DNA of 64,000 bases from Populus alba (taxonomy: Eukaryota > Streptophyta > Magnoliopsida > Malpighiales > Salicaceae): NCBI RefSeq assembly GCF_005239225.2, contig NC_133300.1, positions 13,545,875-13,609,874 on the forward strand. The letters are read 5' to 3'. Below the pieces are notes generated by a model, which was not told the origin of the DNA, searched no databases, and was given only the letters and a program-made list of their open reading frames with translations. Below, one piece after another: positions 22,812 to 35,600 of this stretch. Both the position numbers and the translations under genes were made by a program. Each line of letters begins with the position of its first letter. Position 1 is the first letter of the stretch.

Positions 22812-25800
22812 ATTTTGCCATGCGTTTGTTTATCACTGCATTCTTGTGTATTGTGCAGTTGCCAAACATTTTACTGCTTCTACACGCAACCGATATCTTT
22901 GGAGAGTCCTCACGGCCGCCTAAGCCCCCATTTTTTTAAGGTTTTTGCTTCTGTAATGGTATCATTGTTGACAGTAATAAGCGAATGCAGTCTCCAGTAA
23001 ATGCCTATAGGCTGCTGCTGAAAAGGATTTCTAATTCAGTCCATTTAAAGCTGATGTATGAGCTTGCATCTTCCCTTTCTTGAATAGGAGAAAAATACAT
23101 GGCTCTATTTTCCAACTGCCACCTGCTAGCTAGCTACCTCGCTTAAGGGTTGGTTGCTCACATACAGTTGGAACCACTTGAACCAAAATCAATAAATGCT
23201 GTCGAGATCTTGGTCCCCCATTCTAAGGAACTAAGAGTCTCCTTCCTTGTATGTTGGATCTGTACGTGTTTCCTTTTTTATTTCAAGTATTTTGCTTTGG
23301 TTTTCTCCCGTTCACAGTTAACCAGAAAGGACGTACATTCCAAGGGCTACTGTACGTATAACTATACGTACATAACTCCCGTTTCGGTAGCTAGGGTTTA
23401 TTCATGCACACCAAAATTAGAAGTTTCTTCTAAAAGAGATTCGGACTGCACCAATTTCTCCGTAAAACTTGTACCTGAGAGCAAGGCTAGTCCCCGTGCT
23501 CTTGCTTTACTTATATTAGAAATTGATTTAAATGTATATGTGTGTTGTTAAGTGTTTCTATAAAAAACAAGAAAAAATTCAAATGTAAACTGAAAAATAA
23601 AAGCATTCGCTGAATAAAACTAATTAACAATAATATGCGTTAATAAATGATTAGTCTAAAATGGAATGTTAATAAATGATGGGTCTAAAATGGGAAGCTA
23701 ATGGGTAGATGCACATAAAAAAAAAACATGATTTCACATAACAACATGCTATTTATTTATTTTTTTACTTTATTATATCAATATTTTTATAGAAAAAAAT
23801 TTAAATTCAATGTAAATAAAATCACTAAACCATGCTAGCATGATGCAAATCAACGAGTAGGTTCTACAACAATTCATTTCTTCCATAACCTCATTTGACT
23901 AAAAATAAAACTTAAAGTTATTGTTAAAAAAAAAAAATTTTGAAATAATAACAAATTTTGATCAACTCGGTTTAAATAGTCAAGTCTACTACATGGATCA
24001 TGAACCTGGTTAGGTTTGTTTTCTAGAATATATTTTTTATCTAATTAAACGATAGCAAAAAATATAAAAACTAAAAAAGACAACTATTAAAAATATATCA
24101 TGAAGGGCTATATAAAAAAAGTGTTTATTTATATTAGAAAGAAGTGTTACAATTCCTATTAAAAAAAAAGTAAATACTAAATTACACTTTATTAAATAAT
24201 ACCCCAATTAAAATTCTAATTTATTTATTTAAATGAAATTTAGTAAAAAAAAAATTAAAATATCCTATTTGAATTAAAAAAAAAATTGAAGGTCAAAAAA
24301 AGACAAGTAAGGGGTTTGGCTTGGATGAGCTAGCATGCCTACCTAAGCCATATATGTGAGCCTGACCTTTCATGTCATCTGCTTTTTTTTGTTAAGAAAA
24401 CAATCACAATACGTTTTGTAATAGTAGATATCACATCGTCTGAAAAACCAATTTCTGGACCAATAAGCTATTTTTCAATTTATTTTCAACTAAAAACACA
24501 TAATGTACATCCTCGTAGTCTCTCAAAACCAATCATTTTATCTAAAATATCCCTAAAGTGGTAGTAAGAAAAAACACAAAATCAAGTAGAAAACAAATCA
24601 ATTAATTAAAATCTAATGCCAATCTACTTTTCTCATCAAAAAATGGGTAAAAATCAATTAAATTAAACTTTTCTTGTTAAATGGAAACTTATTGACACTC
24701 GAAAACGACTTGTTTGATGTTAAAATTTGATCAACCATAAACTCTCTCTCATTGCTCCTATTTGAAAACTTTTCTTCTCCTCACTCTAACTAAAGACAAA
24801 AAAAATATAAAGTTTTGGAGCTAAAAGGATGAAAATAAAAAGCCAAAAAAATTCAATGTGCTTCTTAAATAGTAAAAAAGACCTTGGTTTTAGATAACAT
24901 CTCAGATTTGGTCTCTGCATCTTTAGTTTTTTTAGGCAACAAAACTAAATTTGGTTTTTCAAATTAAGGCTGATAGAAAGCTAATGAAATGAAAAAAAAA
25001 AACAATATATAGGAACAAATACAATGGGCTAAAATTATGAAAAAGTAAAGCTTGATGATCAAAATAAGAAAACCATAAAGAACTACGAAAAGTTCATTAT
25101 GCAAATGAATAGTGTTTTTGCTATATTTTCAATTTTTTTGTAATGAACTTTTTTCAAAATTTGCAATTGGAATTATAAAAATAAATTCAAATGCAAATGA
25201 TAATTTGGAATGTAGAAGTTAATTTGGAAAACTCACTTATCATCAACTACCGATCATTTTTTAGGTTTTTGCTTTTTAACACCATTTATAAAAATATTTC
25301 AATAATATAAATAGAAAAAAATCTTAATAAAATAACACATTTTATATCTACTAATTAGAAAACAAGAGAACTAAAGATGTCATGATTCTCAATCACGACA
25401 TGTACCCTAAATTTCTAAAATCAAATCTTAAACAATATCCTAAACCCAAAACCCTCACCCTCACCCTAACTAACCCTAAACCCAAAATCAAACCTTAAAT
25501 AATAACACTTATCATTAATCCTATTCCAAACCGTAAAATCTAACTTTAATGATAACTCAAAACTTCATCTAATTTTACTCCAAATTCCCTGCACAAATTA
25601 AATTTTGGAATTCTCAAATCTATTGCGAAGGTACAATTAAGGTTTATTATGGATTGCTTTGAAAACTAAAGAAGCTTATAATAAAAAATTCAAAGCCAAA
25701 TATACATATAACATGTGGGCCATTGTATCCTATATTAAATATTGTGTAAAAAAACTAGGATTTTTTAACTATAATTGTGTGCCTATTTTGAACTAGTATT

Positions 25801-26800
25801 TCTTTTATTTTCTTTGATTTACAAGTATATTTATGTAAATTATTCTATTGTAACTTGTTTAACGATAATTGAAGTTGATAATAACACAACATAACAATGT
25901 TGGCTTTATTCATCTTTATATGCTTGACTAGAAATTCTAAACAGTCTAGATATGAAAATTTAAAAAAATATCAAAATTAATAATTTCTCAAATAAAAAAG
26001 CCTAAAACAATATTAACATTCCAACTACATTAAACCCATTTGTCTTTTGTACATGTGTTCATATGTGAAATTTAATTAGGGAGAGGGTTTAAAACTAGGG
26101 TATTGTTTAGGATTTTGGTACATGTCGGGTTCATAATTATAAAACAATTAAAGATATTGTGTTTTTCAAACTCAACATTCTTAAATGTTGCATTTTCAAT
26201 TCATAATATCTTTAAATGTTAGATTTGAGAACCATAACAAGTACAAATTGTGTTATTTTAACTGTATTATTTTACTAATAAATTTTTTTTCAATGAACAT
26301 TTCTAATTTTCAAAAAAAATATTCTCATTTTTAATTGAGAAACCAAAATCATAGATAGCATAAACCCCACAAACAAAATCCACATCACAAAGGACACATT
26401 CTTGACTCTTCATTCCAGTTGTGTCGTGTGCCCATGACAGTTGTTGGAGGGAAACTGAAGCTCTGACCCTCTTTGTCGTGAATGTGTACGTAGGGAACGT
26501 GTGAGGCTTCGGCCTCCAAGACTTCAAGTGCCGTTGGGTTAGTTAAAACCTAAAACCGTGTACGTTTCCCCCCTCCTCTTGGAAGTATCGAAACACATAT
26601 ATTGCGTTTAAGCTTTTCTCTATTTTGGTTTCTCAGATTTCCCACAACACTCACACACACTTCCTTTGATCCCATCGCCACATTTCTCTACAAAACTCCA
26701 CCAACCCGCCACACTTCTTCAACCTTTCTGTCAATAGAATTCAAAACTCAAAAACTTAGGACATCATTCTTTCTTGGGTTTTGCTCTGAGAAGAGAGAGC
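22812..26800. other. Intergenic region between MPP-beta and BCCP
   Basis: Starts with the presumed 3' UTR of the peptidase gene. It then becomes AT-rich, with an imperfect inverted repeat at 25378-26258. A frame of 133 codons at 23150-23551 has no domain and lies directly downstream of the gene, so I treat it as chance. The last 200 bp are the BCCP promoter and 5' leader. Confidence 0.45.
25326..26258. repeat. Imperfect inverted repeat with telomere-like core, possible foldback element
   Basis: The segment CGACATGTACC..AAACAATA.CCTA..AAACCCTC..CCCTAA around 25396-25480 recurs in reverse complement at about 26070-26130. ATAACACA-type sequence recurs further out at about 25330 and 26250. The left arm contains CCCTAAACCC and CACCCT units resembling degenerate plant telomere repeats (25430-25490). 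No coding sequence lies between the arms. Confidence 0.45.
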
Positions 26801-28689
26801 ATGGCTTCTATCTCTGTTCCATGCCCCAAGACTGTCTTGGTTGCTGCTGGTGCGGGATCCAACGCTCAAAATCCACTACCAAAGCATAGGATCTCTTTTC
26901 CTCGACCTCCCAATTCCAATCAGAACCCGTCTCTCTCTTTCGGATCCACAGTGTCTGGTTTTGAGGTCAGTTCATCTTGTAGTAATTTGGTGGTTCTCTC
27001 TATATCTTCATCATTTGGTTTCCCATTATAAAGTTCTTGACTAAGACATGAATTATTCGCTGTCTCATTTCTTTTCTTTATCTTTGTGTGCGTGCTAAGC
27101 ATGAATCTTTGATGTTTTATATTGATGCAGTGAAAATTAAATGTGGCCTTAACAACTTGTTTTGGGGTTAACGTATTTTTAAGGAAGGTTGTCTATTTTC
27201 AATTAATCATGATAGATAGTGAATGACTACTGTCTGATTCTATCACCATGGATTGAGCTTCGCTTTTCATGTTTTAACATTAATGTTGTCAATTCTTAAC
27301 TTGTCATGATTGGATTTTCATTGATGTGATATGACTATTATGTTATATGAAGACTAAAATGCATCTGTTGGAGTTGTGGGAGACCAATGTCTTCACAAAA
27401 ATGTTCTTCTTGTTGTTGAAAGTTTAAGGATTTTTGGTTATCATGTGCAGTGGTCTAATAGGAAACAGCAAGCTGTTGTGAAGGTGCAGGCACAGCTTAA
27501 TGAGGTAAGTTGTACACGAGAAGTTAAAATTGTATGTTTATAGGAGGTAGCATCATTAGCTATTTACAAAACCCACTTCTTATTCCAAGGCTATTGCCAA
27601 GAAATCTTCAAATTCGGCGGTGGTGGTGGACACTGAACCCAAAGTTGCATCGTCAGAGGGAGAGGATGAACCCACAGAAAGCAAAATTCCTGACGTGTCA
27701 TCTATCTCAGCATTTATGACACAAGTATCAGAACTTGTCAAGTGAGTCAAATAATTTTGTAATGTCTAAGTATGTATATGTCACTTGTTGTTATGTGCTT
27801 GGCCGCACATCTATCTCATTGTTTGAATTGATAATGTCTTCATGAGCAGACTTGTGGATTCAAGAGATATCACCGAGCTGCAACTGAAACAATCAGATTG
27901 TGAGCTTGTAATAAGGAAAAAGGAGGCTTTGCAGCAATCAGCACCAGCAGCTGCTATTCTTGCAATGCAGCCTCCTTACCCACATGCAACGTTTCCTGCT
28001 CCACTACCAGCAGCTGCTCCTGCCCCAGCTGCTGCTATTCCCCCACCGTCCCCTGCTCCTGCCCTGCCTTCTCCTGCAAAGGCAAGCTCGTCATCTCATC
28101 CGCCACTGAAATGCCCCATGGCTGGAACCTTTTATCGGAGTCCAGCTCCAGGTGAACCCCCATTTGTGAAGGTAAGTGTTTGTGGCTAGTGACCGTGCCA
28201 TTTAAGAGCCGGCATTCCAAGAGGCAAACCTTGCAAGATTTCCCAAGTGCATATGTGAACTCTTTCCCCATCTCCATGTATTTTCACTTTACAGGCGGGG
28301 GATAAAGTGCAGAAAGGTCAAGTCATTTGCATCATCGAAGCCATGAAGCTAATGAATGAAATCGAAGTAACTCCTCTTCTTATTCCACGTCTCTTGAGCT
28401 TATTAGTTTTAGTACTCTCTCATTTACAGATCTTTTGTTTGAAGAATTGAGTGATTCTTTGGATGCCTGAAATCTATCATTTAATTTTGCTTCTTATTTT
28501 GTTTTGTGGTTCTGTAGGCTGATCAATCTGGAACCATAACCGAGATCGTGGCAGAGGATGGGAAACCAGTTAGTGTGGACTCGGTAATCTCTCTCCCCTC
28601 ATCTCTATCTTCCTACTTAGTGGAGAATCTTACATCATTCGAAACCCTTTGTTTCTTCCATGCAGCCTCTTTTTGTCATTGTACCATGA
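26801..28689 (+). CDS. BCCP: Biotin carboxyl carrier protein of plastid acetyl-CoA carboxylase
   Basis: Seven exons: 26801-26965, 27451-27504, 27590-27741, 27850-28171, 28295-28366, 28518-28583 and 28666-28689. They sum to 855 bp, or 284 aa, the usual BCCP size. A Ser/Pro-rich plastid transit peptide is followed by an acidic linker, a conserved block SISAFMTQVSELVKLVDSRD, an Ala/Pro-rich hinge (about residues 150-195) and the biotinyl domain. That domain begins near KCPMAGTFYRSPAPGEPPFV and contains CIIEAMKLMNE; Lys249 in EAMKLM is the biotin attachment site. The last exon encodes only PLFVIVP. As part of the heteromeric enzyme it carries carboxylate from biotin carboxylase to carboxyltransferase, making malonyl-CoA for plastid fatty-acid synthesis. 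It is convergent with SCC2, the two coding ends being about 1 kb apart. The BCCP1 or BCCP2 subtype was not resolved. Confidence 0.95.
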
Positions 28690-29231
28690 TGACTTGCAAG
28701 GAGCTTCCTTCAAACTTTGTAGCCGCTACTGTTTTCGGAGAAGTAACTCTCAACTTTCAATATCCAGTCTCTTCTTTTTTTTCCTTGTTTCTCTGTAATT
28801 TTATAGAAATAATGGTCTCATCTTGGTTCAGGAAAGTCGAGTTTGTACTCTAGTTTTGTATTTGGAGTGTGAAAAAAGCCTCTGGCGATACGATATGTAA
28901 GGGATTGGGCAATGTTCGAAAAATAGAATTCAGAAGCATCAATTGGAAACCTGTAATTTTTATTCTTAGGGTTGAACTTGTAAGAAGCTGTTGTGCATTC
29001 TTAATTCAAGAATTGGTTGGTTGAACCATTTCCACCTAAACGTGGAATGCATTGGAAAAAAAAAATGCAATTCCTCTTGTTTACATGTTCATCTTCCCAT
29101 CCCTAACAAGTGGAAAACATCAAGGACGCTCAACTCCTCTGACCTAACAATTTCAGCACACAGGAGGGAGGGTAGAGAGAGCAACGAGATTTTGTGCGGA
29201 CACAAAAGTTTTTTAAGAGATAAAACGACGT

Positions 29232-29271
29232 AGTGTGTGTGTGTGTGTAAAATAAAATAAAATAAAATAAT
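29232..29271. repeat. Compound microsatellite (GT)n followed by (AAAAT)n
   Basis: About eight GT dinucleotides followed directly by four or so AAAAT units. It lies between the convergent 3' ends of BCCP and SCC2. Confidence 0.8.
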
Positions 29272-29682
29272 TCCTTGAGGCGAGCTAGGAGGAAATAAAA
29301 TGATTTCATTACATGAAGTCCGAAAAATGGATGTACACTTTCTATCTTGCTGATGTTTTGCTCTCGATTTCTCATACTTGAAAAGAACAAGTTTCTTCAA
29401 AGAGTTAAAACAGCCCACGATTTCTGGGAAACCAATGCAGGATTCTTGAATTTCACTGAAAGCAACGAATGAAGTTGTGTGTCAATTGGCAATCAAATTA
29501 CAAAATGGAGATAGCTAGAGGAGAAGTGCCTCACTGCCAGAGTCCTCGCATGAAGACCCTTCATGCTTGCTTTCTTCTGTTTCCAGAATTCTATTCTTTT
29601 GCTGTCATTCTATCCTATTGCTATTTCCTTTTCTCCTACATAATATACATTCGTTAGCCTACCCTGTTTCATATTCACAGAA

Positions 29683-32600
29683 CTATTGCCGGTGCCTACT
29701 TCTACTGCTGTTGCCTTTCCTGCCACTGCCCAGCCTCCGACCCCCGGACGCCCAGTCTTCATCTTCTTCATCGTCTTCATCGTCTCCCATCACACGTCCA
29801 GATTTCACCTTTCTTGGGGCAGGTCGTTTCCTCTTGATATTTGCTGTGTACGTTGAGTAATCGACAGTATCCTCCTTCAAGGCTCCCTTGAATTCCTGTG
29901 CAATAACAAACCATTTAGACACGCAAGTTCAGAAGTTGAACCAAACTCTGTCCCCATTCCAGTTCTATGAGACCTTCTCATTGACGGTCAAGCTACCTGA
30001 TATCTCTGAACCAAATCTTGATAGGTGGACGGCAAACTGGTGCCTGTTTGACTCATGTCAAAAGGAATGTTCTGCCTTGAGAAAGCCTCTCCTGGCTTTG
30101 GGGGTTCAGTGGGAGAAAAAGCCTGGCAGTTATGACATGTAAAATTAGTTGCGGACAATTTAGGCACATGCACGGTATTGTAAAGCAAAGTAATGAGAGA
30201 AACCAAATCTAAACAGTTTTTACCTGGCACCGGGCATCATTAAGGCCATACACAATTTTCAGGTGTCTCTTGAGCTTCAAAAGAAGCTCCAAAGCAGTTG
30301 CTGCGAGGCAGTCAACCTGTGTAACGACCCACAGAAAGAGGAATGAGAAGCAGTACTGGGTTTGTGAGGTAAAGGATTCTCATGTGCGTGCATAAAGAAT
30401 TCTCATCTTGTATTTGTTCAAAAGCAAATGCACTCAGAGACATGAACAGCATAGCATTAATAAATTGGCATATGCTATTCCACAATCCTGCATAAGTCAT
30501 AGTGGTGCCCTCTAAAAGCTCATGGCATACCATCACTCCCAAACACTGAACACTTGGAGAGGACAAAAACCCAAAAAGAAAAGGCAGCAAGACACAGCCC
30601 TCCATTGATCTATTCTTCCAAAGAATAAGACCCTCTATTCTTCCATCTCAAGACAAGATATAATTCAACTTCCAGGAAAAAAAAAAAAAAAAAATTCTGC
30701 ATGACTTCAAGTGCTTTCAGAAGTACCTGAATTTTCTCCACATCATCTTTGGAGATGCCTACGGACTCACCAGAGCTCACACGCTCCATCTTTGGATATC
30801 TTGAGACACTAGAGTTTAGAACTGCATGATCAGCAGGCTGTTCTTGAACTGTTCCGTTCAGATCAAATGATCTCAAAGGACTGTGATCAGGCTGACCATC
30901 TGGCTTTGGTTGAATTATACCATTCATGTCCATGTGATGGGAAACGGGCTCCGCGAGTTCCCTTTGAATGAACCCATTTTCATTAACCATTCGAGCATTT
31001 CTTTGGGAAAAATGCAAGATTAGTCCCTTCATATTTGCTTCAAGTGCCCCTGCTCTTACTTGAATAACTCGATTTATAACATAAATCAAATACAGAGGTT
31101 CATCAGGTAAGGTAAATGGCAGCAAAGCAAGCATTTCCGTGCAGTACCTGTTAAAAAGAAGACAACTTCTAAAATATCATATCAAATTCAAAAGAAATCT
31201 ATGATCAGCATTACAGACAACTCACACTAAAAAAGGAATCACTGAATCACTCCGGCTTGGATTGTCAAATTTTCGCACAATTGAGGACATAAATTTGTTC
31301 CTTGAAACTCGGTTTCCGCGAATAAGCTTGTATATCCGAGAAACCCCAAGCCTTGCTTGATATAGGGAGCCACCTTCAGGTTTTCCCTTGAGATTTCCAG
31401 CAGTCTTAGATTGGAGTTTTTGGTTTGGAATTTCAGGAGAAATATTAACAATAGATTTCATGAATATAAATGAAAGCTGAAGGCCATCACCCAATCGGCT
31501 TTCAAAAAAAGCAGGATACCTGAAATTATTTTTGGTCAGTTGCATAACCAGAAAAAGGGAAAGAAAAAACAAATTTGTTTCAAGAAACATACTTCTCATT
31601 CATATTCATCAGCAAATGGTGGGCTAACTTTGAGTTTAACTCTTGAGGATCCGTTTCCAATGCTATTAGATATGGAACACAGGTTATAGGATGGACCAGA
31701 CCCTGGCGTAGTACTACTTCCACAATCTGCATAGATAGCAAATCAAGAGATATAAAACTCAAGCATGCAGCAATAACTCTAAATTTCACTCACAATCAGG
31801 TGCATGTGAGTGGTTAGACCAAGAAATTTTCCATCTAGTGTTATGAATCAGGGTCAACACTTCAACTTTTCTGGCAATATATATTTGATGTTGGACTTGT
31901 AAATAGTGAACAATTATTTATGCTTATGCGAATTAGTTTCCAAATTTTCTTAGAAAATGAACTTTCTCAAGTCCATTTTACTTTTTACAAATGTTGCAGG
32001 GATATGCATCCTTAACAAAAGCTTTCACACATAAAGTGACAAGAATACCCAGTCTAGGTTCTCACCTTAAGGGCAGTCTGGCGAACTTGTTCATTGAAGT
32101 CCAAGCACGTTCCCAAAATATGATCCCAATACAGCTGGACTATACCACCACAGATGTTAGTATCACCTGCACCAGCAGCAACAGGTACACTGTTGCTCCC
32201 TTCTACAGGATGATGAGCTACACTATTAGTCTTATCTGTGTCCATTTGGCTTTCAGCATCCAGAAGATATTCATGCATATTTTGCAAAGCTTGCATCTGG
32301 TGGAATGAATGATTCAGTACACAACGAAAAAAATGGAAAGATAAAAAAAGAGGCTAGCACTTTAGTACCTTAAGACGAACATGAGAACCAGAAGATAAAG
32401 TTGCCTCCAATATTTTCCCAATGTCCTTTTCCAGCATAAACTCAGGCCTAGCAATAAGAACAAATCCTAATGCCTGAAACAATTACAAAATTAGATCATT
32501 AAACATTAATATCAAAGCGGGCCTTAGATAAATTAAGAAGAGAGGAGGATAGCATACACACCTGCAAAGACCTGACTTTTATACCGAAATCCTCCATAAG

Positions 32601-35600
32601 GAGATGCTTTTTAAACAAACTGAGACTGCTCGCAACATCAATATTTTTGTTGTTGGAGATACTCAGCAAAGAGTTTCCATAGCGAATAAGCAATCCAAGA
32701 CAGAACAAAGAGCGGCCTGCTAGCTGTGATTGGCATGGAGTTAGCATCTACTTTATATTCCAGTTCCATATATTTTCTATTTTTTAAATACCATTTCATG
32801 AAGAAAAAAAATATACACCCAGAACATGAGATGGGCTCAATTACAACAACATTTATAGCCAGTGGAATATGCAACAGATATGTACAGGGCAATTCTCTTC
32901 ATACAGTTAAAGAACTTTCATTAGAATCTAGATGCAAGTGCAGAAGTCGTTCATCCTTTCTGATTTATTATACTAAATCTGACAAGCAAAGCATCTCCTA
33001 TACACGTATAACTGCAAAATACAAACAGGGAAACAGCCCAGTGCCAATTACTGAACAAGGATTAACAAAAGCTCACACAACAAGCACATAAAAAAGGTGA
33101 CTAATCTCAGTATCCTTCAGTCCTAGACCCCAAATCCCCATAATAACCAGAGCATCGTCTCATTTGAGTCACCTGATAAATGCCACATATGCATCCAGCA
33201 TTATACTGCACATATTATATGTAGCATCACGTAACAGACTTTAATGCAATACTAGATGATTAAAATCCACCAAGGCTCACAAAAATATCAGCAATATAAA
33301 GCTGAAATCCAATCAAATAAGCAAGGCAAACTAAATTCTCCTCTTAGACCACTGCAAAACTTTTGGATTCATTCACATTTCCACTTTATTCTGGCAGAGC
33401 TCTTTGTACACAGAAGAGAAAACTATGTTTCATACTACTAATTTTAGGAACTTGTTTGTTTCATAATCTACAAAAAAGTTATTTGAATAGAAGGTGATAG
33501 TCAGGAGTATAATACGGTAGGCCATACTATTCTTTTCCTTAAAACCTAAGTTCCATAGGAAGAAAAATGGAATACCCTCCCCATGGATACCATCCGCAAA
33601 TCCTAAAGTTCAAAGTACAGCTTGAAAAAATAATTTGCAAAACAAAATACATATTAGCTTCTCGTGTCAGATCAATTGTAAAGTTGCAGCCATAGAATAT
33701 GAAAATAAAGACCAACCAATCAAACAGGGATGAAGATAATTAACCTTAATTGTAGCTACCAACCTGCTTGTTATCGATTCCTTGAGCATCCAAACGTTTG
33801 AAAAAAACCTGAATAAGATACTCAACTACACTAGCACCCTTTGCTGCTACTTTACTCAAAGAACAAAGACACCTGTGATGATGAGAGACAGTCAGCACGA
33901 GTAGAAATTTGAAAGAGAGAAATTAGTTTTATCCAGAAAATAGATGGAACATAAATGCATAGATGTCCCAAATTTAGATCAATGAAGACTAAGGAACCTT
34001 TTTGTTTTATAAAACATGGCAGAATTGATTCGAGTATAGTCCTCATGGGAGTAAAAAAAACCAAAAAGAAAAAAGGGTTGAAGATGAACATGCATGTTTA
34101 AGTAATAGCATAATACATCTATAAGTGCATAGAGGAATAGACTGCACAGTAATACAAGTCAAGATCTTATTTACAAACCATTCCTTGCTGCAGCAATCAC
34201 AAAATAATGAGTGTGAGATAAAACACTAAAGCAGGGTCATACTTATCGGAAGCACAAGAACTTTATATACTAAATATTGCAGCATGACCTAAAAGAGAAG
34301 CAAGAAAAGAAATTTACTGATTTACTTGACACAAGATGAACAAGCACATTAAAAAATAAATGTTGCAAGATGACCTAGAAGAGAAGCAAGAGAGGAAACA
34401 TTGAAATTACTTGATGCAAGCATGGACCACTGTCAAAAACGAATGTCGAACAATCATTTGCTTCAGATCTTGCTCTAGTTCTTCAACAACACTTTGAGGC
34501 AGCTTTCGGATTAAGGGAAGAACAGAATCAATTATAAAGATTATACTCTCCAATAATTGTGCAATAGCTCGGTTATCAACCTGGGCACAAGTAAAAGCTA
34601 GTTAAACTGTGTCATCTGTCTGAGAGCAAAGATACAACTGCAAATTTCTCTCTTTCTTATATCAGTATACTCGAAAAAATCTCTGATACAATCACTGCAC
34701 TGGTACATCTACTAAGATTTCAGTATTTGTGACAAATTACTGAAAACTGAACAGAAGATGTATGTACAAAGGAGTATTGAAGATTTTTCCCTCTGTAAAC
34801 TGAATTCAAAAGAAAAATTTAGGAGAAGAATGTGCACTGTAAGGGGGGAATATTAAAGAAAAAAATTGCATCTAAACAATGCTAAGTTACATGGAAGTCG
34901 GTTGTTCATGCAGTTTCCAAGGAGAAAGAAATGCTAAGCACATTCCACTTGACTCAAAGATGAACAGGTACAGGTTAAAAGAAAAAATCTCTCAACAGGC
35001 ATACAAGTTTAGACCTGGTATATGTCAATTCTGCATAAAAAGGCTATATCCACTGAGCAATGTTCTGAGATACAAATCTAGAGGTCAGAAGCTTAAACAT
35101 TTTTTTCCATGACATGGCTGCTCTCAAAAGTCAAACTTAGAACATCAGAAATTGCAAGCCTAGGATTTTGATTATCACCCCAAAGAATGGCACCCCTTTT
35201 AGCAGCTTGTACACATAACCCAACAATTCCTCTGCGTTGCTACTAAACAAAACCCCTTCCCCGTCTATAAAATTAACTCAATTGTTCAAACTTGTTTTTA
35301 CAGGAATGTGAAAATATAGACTTGAGTTATATATGATTAATGATGCCCAAAGACTAGAAACAAAGAACCCACCTGTAACTCAATTTTGGGGGAAACTACC
35401 AAAAATTTTGAATTGTAAATGCATGTCCACCTAATCAGTGCTAAAATTCACCATAAAGATCAACCATTTACCGCAAAATACAGCCAGTAGAGTTCAAATT
35501 CATCCCTAAGCATAATAGAAAAGATGAAAGGGAAGGCTGATAAAATACAGTTCTTCAGACTACTGCAGATTGTGATTCCATTTGATTCCCAAAGCTTGAT

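Noticed and set aside
23150..23551. 133-codon open frame downstream of the MPP-beta gene
   Set aside because: It lies in the presumed 3' UTR and flank, has no domain or protein-like conservation, and its composition fits chance.
25396..25500. Interstitial telomere array
   Set aside because: Only a few CCCTAAA-like units with irregular spacing; better described as part of an imperfect inverted repeat.
29567..30142. Plus-strand frames of 84-97 codons between BCCP and SCC2
   Set aside because: They are antisense to the terminal SCC2 exons, whose splice borders and frame are consistent.
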